The position numbers were made by a program, and so were the translations under genes. DNA of 64,000 nt, taken from NCBI GenBank assembly GCA_963776675.1, contig CAVZNR010000034.1:1-64000 (forward strand), written 5' to 3'. Positions 9,537 through 18,204 of this stretch are shown in pieces (position 1 is the stretch's first letter; each line of letters opens with the position of its first letter). Under the pieces are notes generated by a model. It was not told the DNA's origin. It worked only from the letters and a program-made list of their open reading frames with translations, and did not search any database. The DNA comes from Hyphomicrobium_A sp963776675. GTDB lineage: Bacteria > Pseudomonadota > Alphaproteobacteria > Rhizobiales > Hyphomicrobiaceae.

Positions 9537-9866
9537 TCAAGGGAGCGGCGTGCAAGCATAGCCGTAGCCGCTGATCTGCTTCATGATCTGGATGGATGTC
9601 GTGACGATCCCCTCGATCTTCTCGCGCCCCAGGGCAGCGGCCACGATTTCTGTGTCGTAGTCCCGCAGCGGATCGCCCTTCTGCGCATCCACATAGCTGC
9701 ACGCGCGGTCCGAGTAGCAGGCGATGGCAAGGCCTTCCAGCGAAGCCGATGGCGTCTTCAGGCAGAGAAATTCGACTGACTGCGCATTCTCGGCAGAGAT
9801 GGCGGGGGGCGCCCCGAGGAAGAGCGCAAGAAGGCAGCCTATCGTTCCAACACCATGCTTCCCCAT
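9537..9866 (-). CDS. Small secreted protein with four cysteines
   Basis: 109 residues from an ATG with AAGGGGC eight bases upstream. The N-terminus (VGTIGCLLALFLGAPPAISA) is a classical signal peptide with cleavage expected after AISA. The mature part has three cysteines in FLCLKTP, IACYSDRACSY and one in YGYACTPLP, so a disulfide-bonded periplasmic protein is likely. It follows the ClpP-like membrane protein gene by only 18 bases, suggesting a two-gene operon. I do not recognise the family. Confidence 0.6.
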   Translation of the reverse strand: MGKHGVGTIGCLLALFLGAPPAISAENAQSVEFLCLKTPSASLEGLAIACYSDRACSYVDAQKGDPLRDYDTEIVAAALGREKIEGIVTTSIQIMKQISGYGYACTPLP

Positions 9867-9884
9867 GACGTGTGCCCCTTTGGC

Positions 9885-10676
9885 TTACTCGTTTACATCC
9901 GTGACGATGTTCGCTTGGAGCAACTCGTCGATGGTCGGGAACCAGACGGTGTCCGCCGGTGTCTCGAATACGCGACCAATGAAATCCTCCGGGAAATTCG
10001 CCGCGCGCAAGACGCCGGCCGCGTGCTCTGCGACCGTCGCAATGACAGCTGGCGTATTCCCCGAAGGTGCGTGATAGCCTAGCCTTGCTCCTTGTTGCAA
10101 AATTCTGCGATTGCTCCCCAAGTACGCATAGGTGCACGCACTTGCGCACAGGTCCGTCGTGAACGTGTCGAGCCCGCGTGCCTTGATGAGCTCCGCCATG
10201 CGACGGCCCACTGCATAATGGCCGCCGGGACTATCAAGGACGACGACTTGCAATTGGTCGTTGTCGTGTAGTGCCTGGGTAAAGCTGTCATACAGGCCCC
10301 AGGACAATTGCCCCGTCACGACGATACGGTCGCCGTCGACAGTGACGTCATGGTCCTGCTGTCCGATTACGTCGGCGTCGGTTGCCTCGGCATAGTAGCG
10401 CGCCATGCCGGCCGGCGCCGTCGAGACTGCGAATGCCGCCAGCGCAAAGCTCGTGACCGCCGCGAGGCGCGCCAGCCAGCGTATGATCCACCATCGGACC
10501 GGCGCCTTGAGTTTTGAGCTCGCGCGCCAAGTACCGATGAGCTGCCAGATGCCGACGGCTCCAATCATGGCAAAGACGATGGCGCCAGCTGTCATGTTGC
10601 GGTAGGGCGTGCTGTCGATCGTGTAGGCGCTGAGCCATTGAATGCCGAAGATCGTCAGCGCCCATGGCAGCATCAA
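9885..10676 (-). CDS. Membrane protein with a ClpP/crotonase-like serine-protease-type domain (COG3904-like), possibly N-terminally truncated
   Basis: 263 residues if a TTG at 10676 (or the ATG next to it) starts. Membrane segments include LPWALTIFGIQWLSAYTI, AGAIVFAMIGAVGIWQLIG and WLARLAAVTSFALAAFAVS. The C-terminal domain has VVVLDSPGGHYAVGRRMAE and CASACTYAYLGSNRRIL, with the SPGG and SAC motifs of the ClpP-like predicted periplasmic proteins of COG3904; Ser in CASACT is the likely nucleophile position. In-frame coding sequence clearly continues upstream (EVCRTQWRGEAPFWISTLVIS) to a stop near 10787 without a normal start codon, so the present N-terminus may be damaged. Followed by the small secreted protein gene. 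Confidence 0.65.
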   Translation of the reverse strand: MMLPWALTIFGIQWLSAYTIDSTPYRNMTAGAIVFAMIGAVGIWQLIGTWRASSKLKAPVRWWIIRWLARLAAVTSFALAAFAVSTAPAGMARYYAEATDADVIGQQDHDVTVDGDRIVVTGQLSWGLYDSFTQALHDNDQLQVVVLDSPGGHYAVGRRMAELIKARGLDTFTTDLCASACTYAYLGSNRRILQQGARLGYHAPSGNTPAVIATVAEHAAGVLRAANFPEDFIGRVFETPADTVWFPTIDELLQANIVTDVNE

Positions 10677-10734
10677 CGAAATGACCAGCGTGCTGATCCA
10701 GAACGGCGCCTCGCCGCGCCACTGGGTACGACAA

Positions 10735-11331
10735 ACTTCAGCATGTGCGCCAATTGGGATCGCTTGAGCACCCTCGAACTGCCTACACTAATCGGCGCGA
10801 CTTGCTCCGTCGATCGGTTCCTCAGTCGGATGCTAAAGGCGGGGTGGGGGCTTGGCCGTGTGACGACAGCCGTGCCGCATTTGCGAAGAATGACCGCATT
10901 GGATCATCTGCTGCCCCGCAATGCGAACTGCTCGACGCCCGCTCAGCAGCAAATCGCAACCTGACGCCGCAGCGCTCCAACGGTCTCGCCTCCGTGCACT
11001 GGCCGTCTGTCTCCGTCGGCCGACGTGGAGCCTCTGTATTTCTCTTTGGCTCAAGTCTGAGCGGCTCTCGCTCTCCAGCTCCGGACAACTAAGGCTATTT
11101 CTATCGCCCATCTGCTTACGGATATTCAGTCCAAGTATATTAAGACAATTTCAAGCTAGTTGCAGATCGGAAACGATAGGGTTCGCAGATGCTTGCGCTC
11201 CACTATTGCCCCGCCTGGAGATCATTCAACAAAGGCTCTGCAAACGTGAGAAGCGCCGCCCGCTTGATCAGTCCCGCATGTCTTGGGCACCAGTTTTTGG
11301 GGCACGCTTTCGCGCGCAAGGATAGCTCACG
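10735..11331. other. Gene-poor scar region and kaiC upstream region
   Basis: About 600 bases with no credible gene. The left part carries the broken upstream end of the COG3904-like frame; the middle holds copy 2 of the 35-bp sufE repeat; the right part (about 11085-11331) is less GC-rich than its surroundings and should contain the kaiC promoter and leader. I see no confident -35/-10 pair. Confidence 0.5.
10959..10993 (+). repeat. 35-bp direct repeat, copy 2 (sufE fragment)
   Basis: Identical to 6084-6118. Here the sequence is not part of a sufE gene: upstream lacks SufE coding sequence and downstream reads into unrelated residues (VHWPSVSVGRR). It is a short orphan piece of sufE at the far end of the accessory-looking stretch. 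Confidence 0.9.
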
Positions 11332-13080
11332 ATGACAAGGCAGCTCCGCCCCACGTCCGCCTCTCTTGCAGGCCTCACCAAGAGCCCGAGTGGGGTTCGC
11401 GGGCTCGACCAGATCACCTTTGGCGGCCTGCCCCGCGGCCGCCCGACGCTCGTTTGCGGCGGCGCCGGCACCGGCAAGACCTTGCTCGGGATGGAGTTCC
11501 TCGTGCGCGGTGCGCAGGATTACAACGAGCCCGGCGTGTTTGTGTGCTTCGAGGAGCGGCTGAAGGAGCTTGCAGAGAACACGAAGTCGCTGGGGTTCGA
11601 TCTCAATTCTCTCATCAAGCGCAAGAAACTGGTGATCGAGCACATAGCCATCGACCCCAGTGAAATCCATGAAACCGGAGACTACACCCTCGACGGTCTA
11701 TTCATCCGGCTGGGCGCGGCGATAGACAGCGTTGGCGCCAAGAGGGTCGTGATCGATACCATCGAGGTGCTGTTCTCCGCTCTGCGCAATGGCGACATCC
11801 TGCGCTCCGAGCTTCAGCGGCTGTTCGCGTGGCTAAAGGACAAAGGCGTCACCACGATCGTTACCGGGGAGCGCGGAGAGGGCTCCCTCACCCGCAATGG
11901 CCTGGAAGAGTACGTCTCCGACTGCGTCATCCTGCTCGATCTGCGCGTCAGGGATCAGATCGCCACCCGACGACTTCGCATCGTCAAGTATCGCGGCTCG
12001 CTGCACGGCACCAACGAGTATCCCTTCATCATCGACTCCCAGGGATTTCTCGTCCTGCCGATCACCAACGTCACGCTCGACTATACCGCACCAAAAGACT
12101 TCGTCTCCACGGGCGTCGCCGATCTCGACGTCATGCTTGGCGGCAAAGGCTACTACCGGGGCGGGACCACCCTAATTTCGGGCGCAGCCGGTACGGGCAA
12201 ATCGAGTTTGTCGGCGCATTTCGTCGACGCGGCCTGCGCCCGCGGCGAGCGCTGCGTCTATTTCGCGTTCGAGGAGTCTCCGGACCAGATCATCCGCAAC
12301 ATGCGTTCGATCGGTCTCGATCTGGAGAAATGGGTCAAGAGCGGGCTGTTGCACATCGCTGCGTCAAGGCCGGCAACGTTCGGTCTGGAGGTGCATATCA
12401 GCATGATGCTGAAGCTTGTCGATGACTTCAAGCCGAGCGTGGTGGTGCTCGATCCAATATCGAGCTTTGACGACGCGGGTAGCCAGCTCGACGCGCACAT
12501 CATGTTGATGCGGATCATCGACCAGCTGAAATCGCGTCAGATCACGACTCTGCTCACCAGCCTCACGCCCGGCGGCGCGACCGGTGAGCAGACGACCGTC
12601 GGCGTATCGTCGCTGATCGATACGTGGGTTCTCGTGCGCAACATCGAGCAAGGCGGAACACGCACGCGTGGCCTTTACATTCTGAAGTCGCGCGGCATGA
12701 AACATTCTCACGAAGTCCGCGAGTTGCTCATCACCGATCATGGCTTGAAACTGGAGAATATTTTCCTTGGGCCGAGTGGCGCTCTCGTCGGATCGGCGCG
12801 CGTCGCTCAGCAGGTGCGAGATCAGGCCGCCGCTGTAGGGTCGATTGAAGATATTGAACGCAAGACGGCGTTGCTGGCGCAAAAGCGGACCGCACTAAAA
12901 ACGCGGATTGAGAAGCTCGAATCTGAATTCAGGGCTGAAGCGGACCAGGTCAAACAGGCAATCTTGCAGGAGCAGTCGCAGCAGAATGCCGTTACAGCAA
13001 GCCGAGTGACAATCGCCACGCGGCGGAGCACGCCGGCAAAGTCAGCGCGATGTGGGGACCATGGAGGGGCGAGGAAATGA
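11332..13080 (+). CDS. kaiC: KaiC-like double RecA-domain ATPase/kinase
   Basis: 582 residues from an ATG with AAGGA eight bases upstream. Two KaiC domains are complete. CI has Walker A GGAGTGKT (Lys49) and the catalytic pair FEE (Glu74-Glu75); CII has GAAGTGKS (Lys290) and FEE (Glu314-Glu315), plus VVVLDPISSF as Walker B. The autophosphorylation site that is Ser-Thr in cyanobacterial KaiC aligns with VGVSSLIDT, giving Ser426-Ser427. A C-terminal coiled coil (about residues 505-550) replaces the usual short tail. KaiC here would hydrolyse ATP and probably cycle its phosphorylation as a timer or signalling ATPase; no kaiA is present. It overlaps kaiB by four bases (ATGA). Confidence 0.92.
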   Translation: MTRQLRPTSASLAGLTKSPSGVRGLDQITFGGLPRGRPTLVCGGAGTGKTLLGMEFLVRGAQDYNEPGVFVCFEERLKELAENTKSLGFDLNSLIKRKKLVIEHIAIDPSEIHETGDYTLDGLFIRLGAAIDSVGAKRVVIDTIEVLFSALRNGDILRSELQRLFAWLKDKGVTTIVTGERGEGSLTRNGLEEYVSDCVILLDLRVRDQIATRRLRIVKYRGSLHGTNEYPFIIDSQGFLVLPITNVTLDYTAPKDFVSTGVADLDVMLGGKGYYRGGTTLISGAAGTGKSSLSAHFVDAACARGERCVYFAFEESPDQIIRNMRSIGLDLEKWVKSGLLHIAASRPATFGLEVHISMMLKLVDDFKPSVVVLDPISSFDDAGSQLDAHIMLMRIIDQLKSRQITTLLTSLTPGGATGEQTTVGVSSLIDTWVLVRNIEQGGTRTRGLYILKSRGMKHSHEVRELLITDHGLKLENIFLGPSGALVGSARVAQQVRDQAAAVGSIEDIERKTALLAQKRTALKTRIEKLESEFRAEADQVKQAILQEQSQQNAVTASRVTIATRRSTPAKSARCGDHGGARK

Positions 13081-13415
13081 GTGAGCGTCGTGTCGCAGCG
13101 CGCAAAAAGCCGGTTTCGTTGGCGAAAGGACGACGCCCGAAGCAGTGGGACCTTCGGCTGTACATCGCTGGGCAGACGCCGCATTCCCTTGCCGCCATCT
13201 CCAACCTGAAGCGGATCTGCGAGGAGCATCTGAAAGGTGAATATCGGATCGAAGTGATCGACCTTCTCGTCAATCCCCAGCTGTCACGAGACGACCAGAT
13301 CGTGGCAATTCCAACTCTGGTTCGCAAGCTGCCGGTCCCCATTCGAAAGATAATCGGTGACCTGTCGGATACGGCCCGCACCCTGGTGGGCCTGCAGCTT
13401 CGGCCGACCTCATAG
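13077..13415 (+). CDS. kaiB: KaiB-like protein 1
   Basis: 112 residues from an ATG overlapping the kaiC stop, with GGCGAGGA upstream. It follows the KaiB pattern closely: LRLYIAGQTPHSLAAISNLK, then EYRIEVIDLLVNPQ, AIPTLVRKLPVPIRKIIGDL and a final VGLQL. KaiB is a thioredoxin-like fold-switching protein that binds the KaiC CI ring. An extra basic N-terminal tail of about 25 residues precedes the domain. The conservation of the fold-switch segment (PTLVRKLPxPxRKIIGDLS) suggests a functional partner for the adjacent KaiC. Confidence 0.92.
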   Translation: MSERRVAARKKPVSLAKGRRPKQWDLRLYIAGQTPHSLAAISNLKRICEEHLKGEYRIEVIDLLVNPQLSRDDQIVAIPTLVRKLPVPIRKIIGDLSDTARTLVGLQLRPTS

Positions 13416-13466
13416 CTTCCCTACATGTCGCGGGTCGCAAAGGAAGCCATCAACCGAGGCACGGCA

Positions 13467-13823
13467 ATGAGCGGGAGAGAGCACACAGTCGAGGATGAAA
13501 CGGCGAGCCTGGGGCGCGCCGGGGACGAAATCTATGACCTTGAACTCTATATCAGCGGTGCCACGGCGCACTCCAGGGCGGCGGTCGCCAACATCAAGGC
13601 CCTCGCCGAAAAGTATTTGAAAGGCCGATATCGCCTGGTGGTGACCGATCTCTACCAAGAGCCCGCAAAGGCACGCGAAGAGCAGATTATCGTCGTACCG
13701 ATGCTCGTCAAAAGGCGGCCTCTGCCCTTACAGCGAATAGTCGGAGACCTGGCGAGCGAAGAGCATGTGCTATTCGGCCTTCAGCTTGATCCCGAGACGG
13801 ATGAGAAGGAGGAGCCGACGTGA
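13467..13823 (+). CDS. KaiB-like protein 2 (divergent)
   Basis: 118 residues from the ATG at 13467, preceded by GAGG; an ATG at 13425 lacks a ribosome-binding site. The core YDLELYISGATAHSRAAVANIK and VPMLVKRRPLPLQRIVGDL match KaiB but are more divergent than in the first copy, and it ends in an acidic tail (DPETDEKEEPT). A second, diverged KaiB beside KaiC is known from other alphaproteobacterial kai operons. It may compete with KaiB1 or link KaiC to the kinase encoded next, with which it overlaps by GTGA. Confidence 0.88.
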   Translation: MSGREHTVEDETASLGRAGDEIYDLELYISGATAHSRAAVANIKALAEKYLKGRYRLVVTDLYQEPAKAREEQIIVVPMLVKRRPLPLQRIVGDLASEEHVLFGLQLDPETDEKEEPT

Positions 13824-15468
13824 CGAAACGATCGCTAAGCGCGTCTCGCTCCCCCTCGCGCGCAACTCAAATGGCGGACCTGCGTGCCCGCGCCGATGAA
13901 GCCGAAGAGATGTTGCGCGCCATGCAGAGCGGGCAGGTCGACGCCATCGTCAGGTTTGGCCCCGCCGGGCACAAAGTCTTCACGCTGGAGGGAGCCGAGC
14001 ACGTCTACCGGGTTATGGTCGAATTGATGGGTGAAGGGGCCGTGACGCTGTCGAGTGACGGCATGGTTCTCTACTCCAATCGGCGCTTTGCAGAAATGGT
14101 GAGGAAAGATCTGCAATATGTGATCGGCGCGAGCATGCCGCAGTTCCTCGCACCCGGTAGCACGCACGATTCGAAGCATTGTTGCGCGAGGCCGGCTCCA
14201 GTGCCGGTTCCTGCAAGGGCACCGTCGAACTGCTCCAATCGGACGGAAAGAAGCTTGCGGTCAACGTCACGCTTCACGGACTGGGTTCGGAGGCTTCCGG
14301 CAACATCGTGGCGGTGGTAACCGACCTTTCCGAGCTTCTACGCGCCGCCGCCATTCGCGATCAGCTCGCGCAGATCGTCGACAGCGCCGCGGACGGCATT
14401 ATTAGCGAGGATCTCGACGGTATCATCACCTCCTGGAACAAAGGAGCCGAGTTCCTTTACGGCTATAACGCGGCCGAAATTATCGGGAAAAACGCCGACG
14501 TTCTGCTTCCACCCGAACAAAAGCAGGAGGACAAAGCGCTCGTAGCCAGAATCGTCGAGGGAGAAAAAGTCGAACGTTACGAGACGATGCGGTTCACCAA
14601 GTCCGGCAAAGCGATCGACGTGCTGGTGACGCTCTCGCCGATAACCGACAAATCCGGCTCGATCGTGGGCGTATCCAAGATCATGCACGATATCAGCGAG
14701 CGCAAGCGACTTGAAAGGATGCAGGATAATTTTACCTCTACCGTCAGCCATGAGCTTCGCACGCCCCTGACTTCTATCTCCGCGTCTATGGCGATGCTCT
14801 CTGCGGGGGCAGTCGGGCAAATCGATGGGCGCGCCCGGGGGTTCATCGACATTGCCTTCCGCAACGCCGAGCGCCTGGGTCGGCTCGTCAATGACATTCT
14901 GGATATCGATAAGCTGCAGTCGGGAAAGGTGGAGTTTCATCCCGAGGTCATCAATCTTGAGGACTACCTAGGACATACAGTGGACGCGATCCGGCCGCTG
15001 GCAAACGCAAAAGGCATAGCGCTGGTTGCGGATTTTGCAGATCAGCGGCATGAGGTGGCCGCCGATGCCGACCGCTTGAGCCAGGCGATTACCAACATAC
15101 TGTCAAATGCCATCAAGTTTTCTCCGGCAGGAGCCGAGGTGCTGGTTCGCGTCGGCGACAAAGACGCCGGAGTGAGAGTTTCAGTTGTCGATCATGGTCC
15201 CGGCGTGCCGGAGGATTTCCGTACGCGAATCTTTGAGCGGTTTGCGCAAGCCGATGATTCCACCACGAGAGCACAGCCAGGAACGGGCCTTGGCTTGAGC
15301 ATCGCGCGCGAGATCATACAACGGCTGGGAGGTCAAATCTCATTCGATAGCGTGGTGGGGAGCGGTAGTACGTTTTACATTGATCTTCCAACGTATCACG
15401 CAGCCAAGCAGGGCCCGCTGGCGACCTCGCAGCTCGATCAAGCCCACGCGCAGACGGTGTCCAGATGA
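13820..15468 (+). CDS. PAS-PAS sensor histidine kinase of the Kai operon, with one frame change
   Basis: Starts at a GTG overlapping the kaiB2 stop, with AAGGAGGAG upstream. The order is an N-terminal helix (EEMLRAMQSGQVDAIV), a first PAS domain (GEGAVTLSSDGMVLYSNRRFAEM), a second PAS (DSAADGIISEDLDGIITSWNKG), a HisKA domain with phospho-acceptor His in TVSHELRTPL (codon at 14749), and a HATPase with N-box NILSNAIKF and G-boxes DHGPGVPED and GTGLGLSIA. Near base 14168 one base appears missing ('gattcgaag' where 'gatttcgaag' would keep frame), splitting the first PAS from the rest. Operon position suggests it reads or relays KaiC/KaiB state. It has no KaiB-like input domain of the SasA kind, and no response regulator is adjacent. 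Confidence 0.88.
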
Positions 15469-15541
15469 CCGGCCGCACCGCTGCTCACGACCGCTTAGGG
15501 GCATCTGCCGCCACGCAAAGCGAACTGCGCAGAGCTCGCCC

Positions 15542-16117
15542 TCACTCCCCCGGCACTTCGAACAGCGGGCGGTAGTCGTCGCTGCCCCAATGACGCACAT
15601 GCGCCGCGCTTGGCGTTGGTGCGCGCGCATCCGTGCCGATGCCGTAGTGGCGCGCGAGCCGCGTCAGCGCCAGTTGCAAGACGACCTTGCCCGAGCGCTG
15701 CGGCCAGCCGGCCGCCCGTTCCGCGTCCTCCAGCCCTTTCAGATGACAGCACACATCAATGAGGATGCCGGCGAGCTCTGGGCCGACAGTCGCGAGGGCG
15801 CGCCGCACGCGCTCGCGCGCGGAGGCGATCGCATCCGACATGTCCGCATCGGAGCGGAACGCCATGCCCGATTTGCGCCGCCGCTGTCCCGGCGACACCG
15901 CCGACCAGCTCATGGTCACGCGCGGCGTCATCTGTGCAAACCAGAAGTCGGCGCGCAAACGCTCGCCCGCATCGAACTGCGCTTGCGAGATCAGGCTCGC
16001 ACCGTCCTTATCCTTGCGCCGGCGCAGCCAGGCGAGCGGGCTTTCGGCAGGATTGATGGCGGTGGTGGAGGGCGCGCTCGTTCCCGCGCCGGTGCGCTTG
16101 CCGTTTGCAGCGGCCAT
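15542..16117 (-). CDS. DUF6456 domain protein
   Basis: 191 residues from the ATG at 16117. The region SPLAWLRRRKDKDGASLISQ, then QFDAGERLRADFWFAQMTPRV and, at the C-terminus, VDVCCHLKGLEDAERAAGWPQRSGKVVLQLAL-type residues and LARHYGI, matches DUF6456 of Hyphomicrobiales (VCCHLKGLE, RSGKVVLQ visible). The family is thought to bind DNA, but function is not established. It lies eight bases downstream of a DnaA-C-like gene on the same strand, a recurrent pair in this order. Confidence 0.8.
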   Translation of the reverse strand: MAAANGKRTGAGTSAPSTTAINPAESPLAWLRRRKDKDGASLISQAQFDAGERLRADFWFAQMTPRVTMSWSAVSPGQRRRKSGMAFRSDADMSDAIASARERVRRALATVGPELAGILIDVCCHLKGLEDAERAAGWPQRSGKVVLQLALTRLARHYGIGTDARAPTPSAAHVRHWGSDDYRPLFEVPGE

Positions 16118-16125
16118 GCGAAGCC

Positions 16126-16539
16126 TCAGAGCGAAAGGTGGCGGCGCATACTGGGGCGCGTGGCGAGCGCGGGCACCGACCACTCGAGCAGGTCGAGCGC
16201 GCGGTCGAACAGCGGATCGTCGCGCCGGTCCTCGATCACCCCGCAGGCGTGCGCCACGGTGGTGCGGTCGCGCCCGAACAGTCGGCCGGTGTCGGTGAGC
16301 GTCATCCCGCAGGCGACGTGCGCCAGGTACATGGCGACCTGGCGGGCGAGCGCGACCTTGGCGCGACCGCGCGACAGCCGGTGCAGGTCCTCGCGGCCCA
16401 CGCCGAAGACCTGGACCACCGCCTGCTCGATGGCGTCGCGCGGGAGCGGAGGCAGACCGCCGCCGTGCCCGATGCGGCGCAGGGAGCGGTCTTGTGGTGC
16501 ATGTAAAATCCGGTGATGACGTACAATGGCGTGCAGCAT
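16126..16539 (-). CDS. DnaA C-terminal domain (domain IV)-like HTH protein
   Basis: 137 residues. The core VFGVGREDLHRLSRGRAKVALARQVAMYL, LTDTGRLFGRDRTTVAHAC and the closing IEDRRDDPLFD correspond to the DnaA box-binding domain IV with its signature helix (GRDRTTVxHA). The AAA+ ATPase part is absent, so this is a stand-alone DNA-binding regulator and not the replication initiator. It forms an operon with the DUF6456 gene and is divergent from the gene at 16640, sharing a 100-base promoter region. Confidence 0.85.
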   Translation of the reverse strand: MLHAIVRHHRILHAPQDRSLRRIGHGGGLPPLPRDAIEQAVVQVFGVGREDLHRLSRGRAKVALARQVAMYLAHVACGMTLTDTGRLFGRDRTTVAHACGVIEDRRDDPLFDRALDLLEWSVPALATRPSMRRHLSL

Positions 16540-16639
16540 GGGCGAGGGTTCCAGGCAATGACTTTGAACGAACCGGGCGTCTCCCCCATCCCCATCATAC
16601 CGAGGCGCGCCGAAGCCGGTGGGTCAAACTAGAGGCTGA

Positions 16640-17050
16640 GTGAACAAGGGGGATAAGTCTGTCGCCGCCAGGGATGCGGCCCGCCGGCAGCCGTGCCAGC
16701 GCTTATCCCCTGGCGCGATCGCGATGCGAAAGTTGCAGCTCGAAACCATCGTCGAGCCCGCCATGCTGCCTCCTGCACCCACTGCCCCGCCCGACTACGT
16801 GCGCGCGCGCGATCTCCCCAAGCTCGTTCCGCTGTGGCCACGCGAGTACGCAAACTTGAGCCGCGCCGATCACGCGCGTCTGCTCGCCAAGCTGCGGCGC
16901 GCACTGCGGGCGGAACGGCAGAAGGGAGTGGGCGGACACTGGAGCTACGACCTTGCGCGGCACGCACAGTTGCTGCGCGCCTACCGCGCCGAGGCGACGG
17001 CCTATGTGCAAGCCGGCATGGCGCCATCACGCGGCGGCATACCGGCATGA
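16640..17050 (+). CDS. Conserved hypothetical basic protein
   Basis: 136 residues from a GTG at 16640 with AGAGG upstream; an internal ATG at 16724 lacks a ribosome-binding site. The central part VPLWPREYANLSRADHARLLAKLRRALRAER and HWSYDLARHAQLLRAYRAE is helical and Arg-rich. I recall similar proteins beside the DnaA-C/DUF6456 pair in Hyphomicrobiales but cannot assign a function. No membrane segment. Confidence 0.5.
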   Translation: MNKGDKSVAARDAARRQPCQRLSPGAIAMRKLQLETIVEPAMLPPAPTAPPDYVRARDLPKLVPLWPREYANLSRADHARLLAKLRRALRAERQKGVGGHWSYDLARHAQLLRAYRAEATAYVQAGMAPSRGGIPA

Positions 17051-17160
17051 CGCATGTGCATAGCGCCTTGACAAGGTTTTGCTCGCGCGCACCAAAACGG
17101 CACGCAGCGCGCGAGTCCTAAGCGGCTATGAGAACCGGGAGTGGAATCCGCGCCTGCGAG

Positions 17161-17568
17161 CTACTTCTCGCGGCGCGTGCCCAAGCCCATCTTCTTGGCA
17201 AGATCTGAGCGCGCGCGGGCATAGTTCGGCGCCACCATAGGATAGTCGTGGGGCAGGCCCCACTTTTCGCGATACTCTTCCGGAGACAAATTGTAGTGCG
17301 TGCGCAAGTGCCGCTTCAAAGACTTGAACTTCTTGCCGTCCTCCAAACAAATAATGTGGTCGGGCATCACCGATTTCTTCACCGGCACCTTGGGCTTCTG
17401 CTCCTCGCGCTCAACGGTCAGCGTATTACCGGTGGCGCGGCTCAGGGCAGCGTGCGTTTCATTGATGAGGTGCGGCAGATCACTGGCAACGATCGCGTTG
17501 TTGCTAACGTAGGCCGAGACAATTCTTGCGGTCAGCTCGACGAGCTCGGGCTGCGACGGATCTTCCAC
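17161..17568 (-). CDS. mucR: MucR/Ros family zinc-finger transcriptional regulator
   Basis: 135 residues. I place the start at the GTG at 17568 because a perfect AGGAGG lies nine bases upstream; the frame itself extends further. MucR-type features: N-terminal ELTARIVSAYVSNN oligomerisation region, then VPVKKSV, ICLEDGKKFKSLKRHLRTHY and the DNA-contact motif LSPEEYREKWGLPHDYPMVAPNYA. As in other MucR proteins the zinc-finger begins with CLEDGK and keeps the two histidines (RHLRTHY). MucR acts as a nucleoid-like repressor of exopolysaccharide, motility and cell-cycle genes and usually represses its own AT-rich promoter; an AT-rich region indeed lies upstream. Confidence 0.92.
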   Translation of the reverse strand: MEDPSQPELVELTARIVSAYVSNNAIVASDLPHLINETHAALSRATGNTLTVEREEQKPKVPVKKSVMPDHIICLEDGKKFKSLKRHLRTHYNLSPEEYREKWGLPHDYPMVAPNYARARSDLAKKMGLGTRREK

Positions 17569-18204
17569 GGCGATGTCCCTCCTCGACAGACACGAACGCT
17601 TCACGAATAGGCTGGCGCCCCTTGGTGCCCAAACAAATACCTGCGGCGACGAGACCTTGGCAATGCTTCGACTTTCGTGCGCATGCCTCTTATCTACCCT
17701 CAAGTCGGTATATACCGCCTCGTGCCCTTTTCTGGCATTCATAAGAAGTAAAGTCAACAACAACGCGGAATGTACGTCCAGTATGGATAATCTAAAGACC
17801 AGAAGTAGTCATAACTCAGTTTCATATCGAAGCGTCATCACCTTGCTTAATCAGACGAACGCCACGCCGAAAATATATGATCACTATTCACATTCGTCTA
17901 ATTGCATAAAACACCGTAATGCCGCGGTTTTGCCATTCAATTTTGGCCGGCGTTCTTCGCCTCAACACGCCCAAATGTTGTGATGTAGCCGCACCGCCTG
18001 CCCCAACATTGGTGGCATCCTTGGCGAATATCGGCGCTTACGAGTTGCCGAGGCCCAAGTTGACAAGCCCCTAACCTCGCAATCTCATACTCCCCTCGCT
18101 CGGCCCCCCACTCGGGGACCGAGCGGTGCCCCAAGAAGCCATACGACCCCCCGGGCAAGCGGCATATATTCACGTCGTTCCCCTCTTCTCGCGTGGAGTA
18201 TCTC
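17569..18204. other. AT-rich divergent promoter region between mucR and the oligopeptidase gene
   Basis: About 635 bases without a gene. Roughly 17740-17935 is distinctly AT-rich compared with the rest of the window, as expected of a MucR-bound regulatory region. At 18097-18125 there is an inverted repeat with CGCTCGG/CCGAGCG arms extended by a C/G run (one mismatch), lying about 80 bases before the oligopeptidase start; it has no T-tract, so it is more likely a leader structure than a terminator. Confidence 0.5.
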
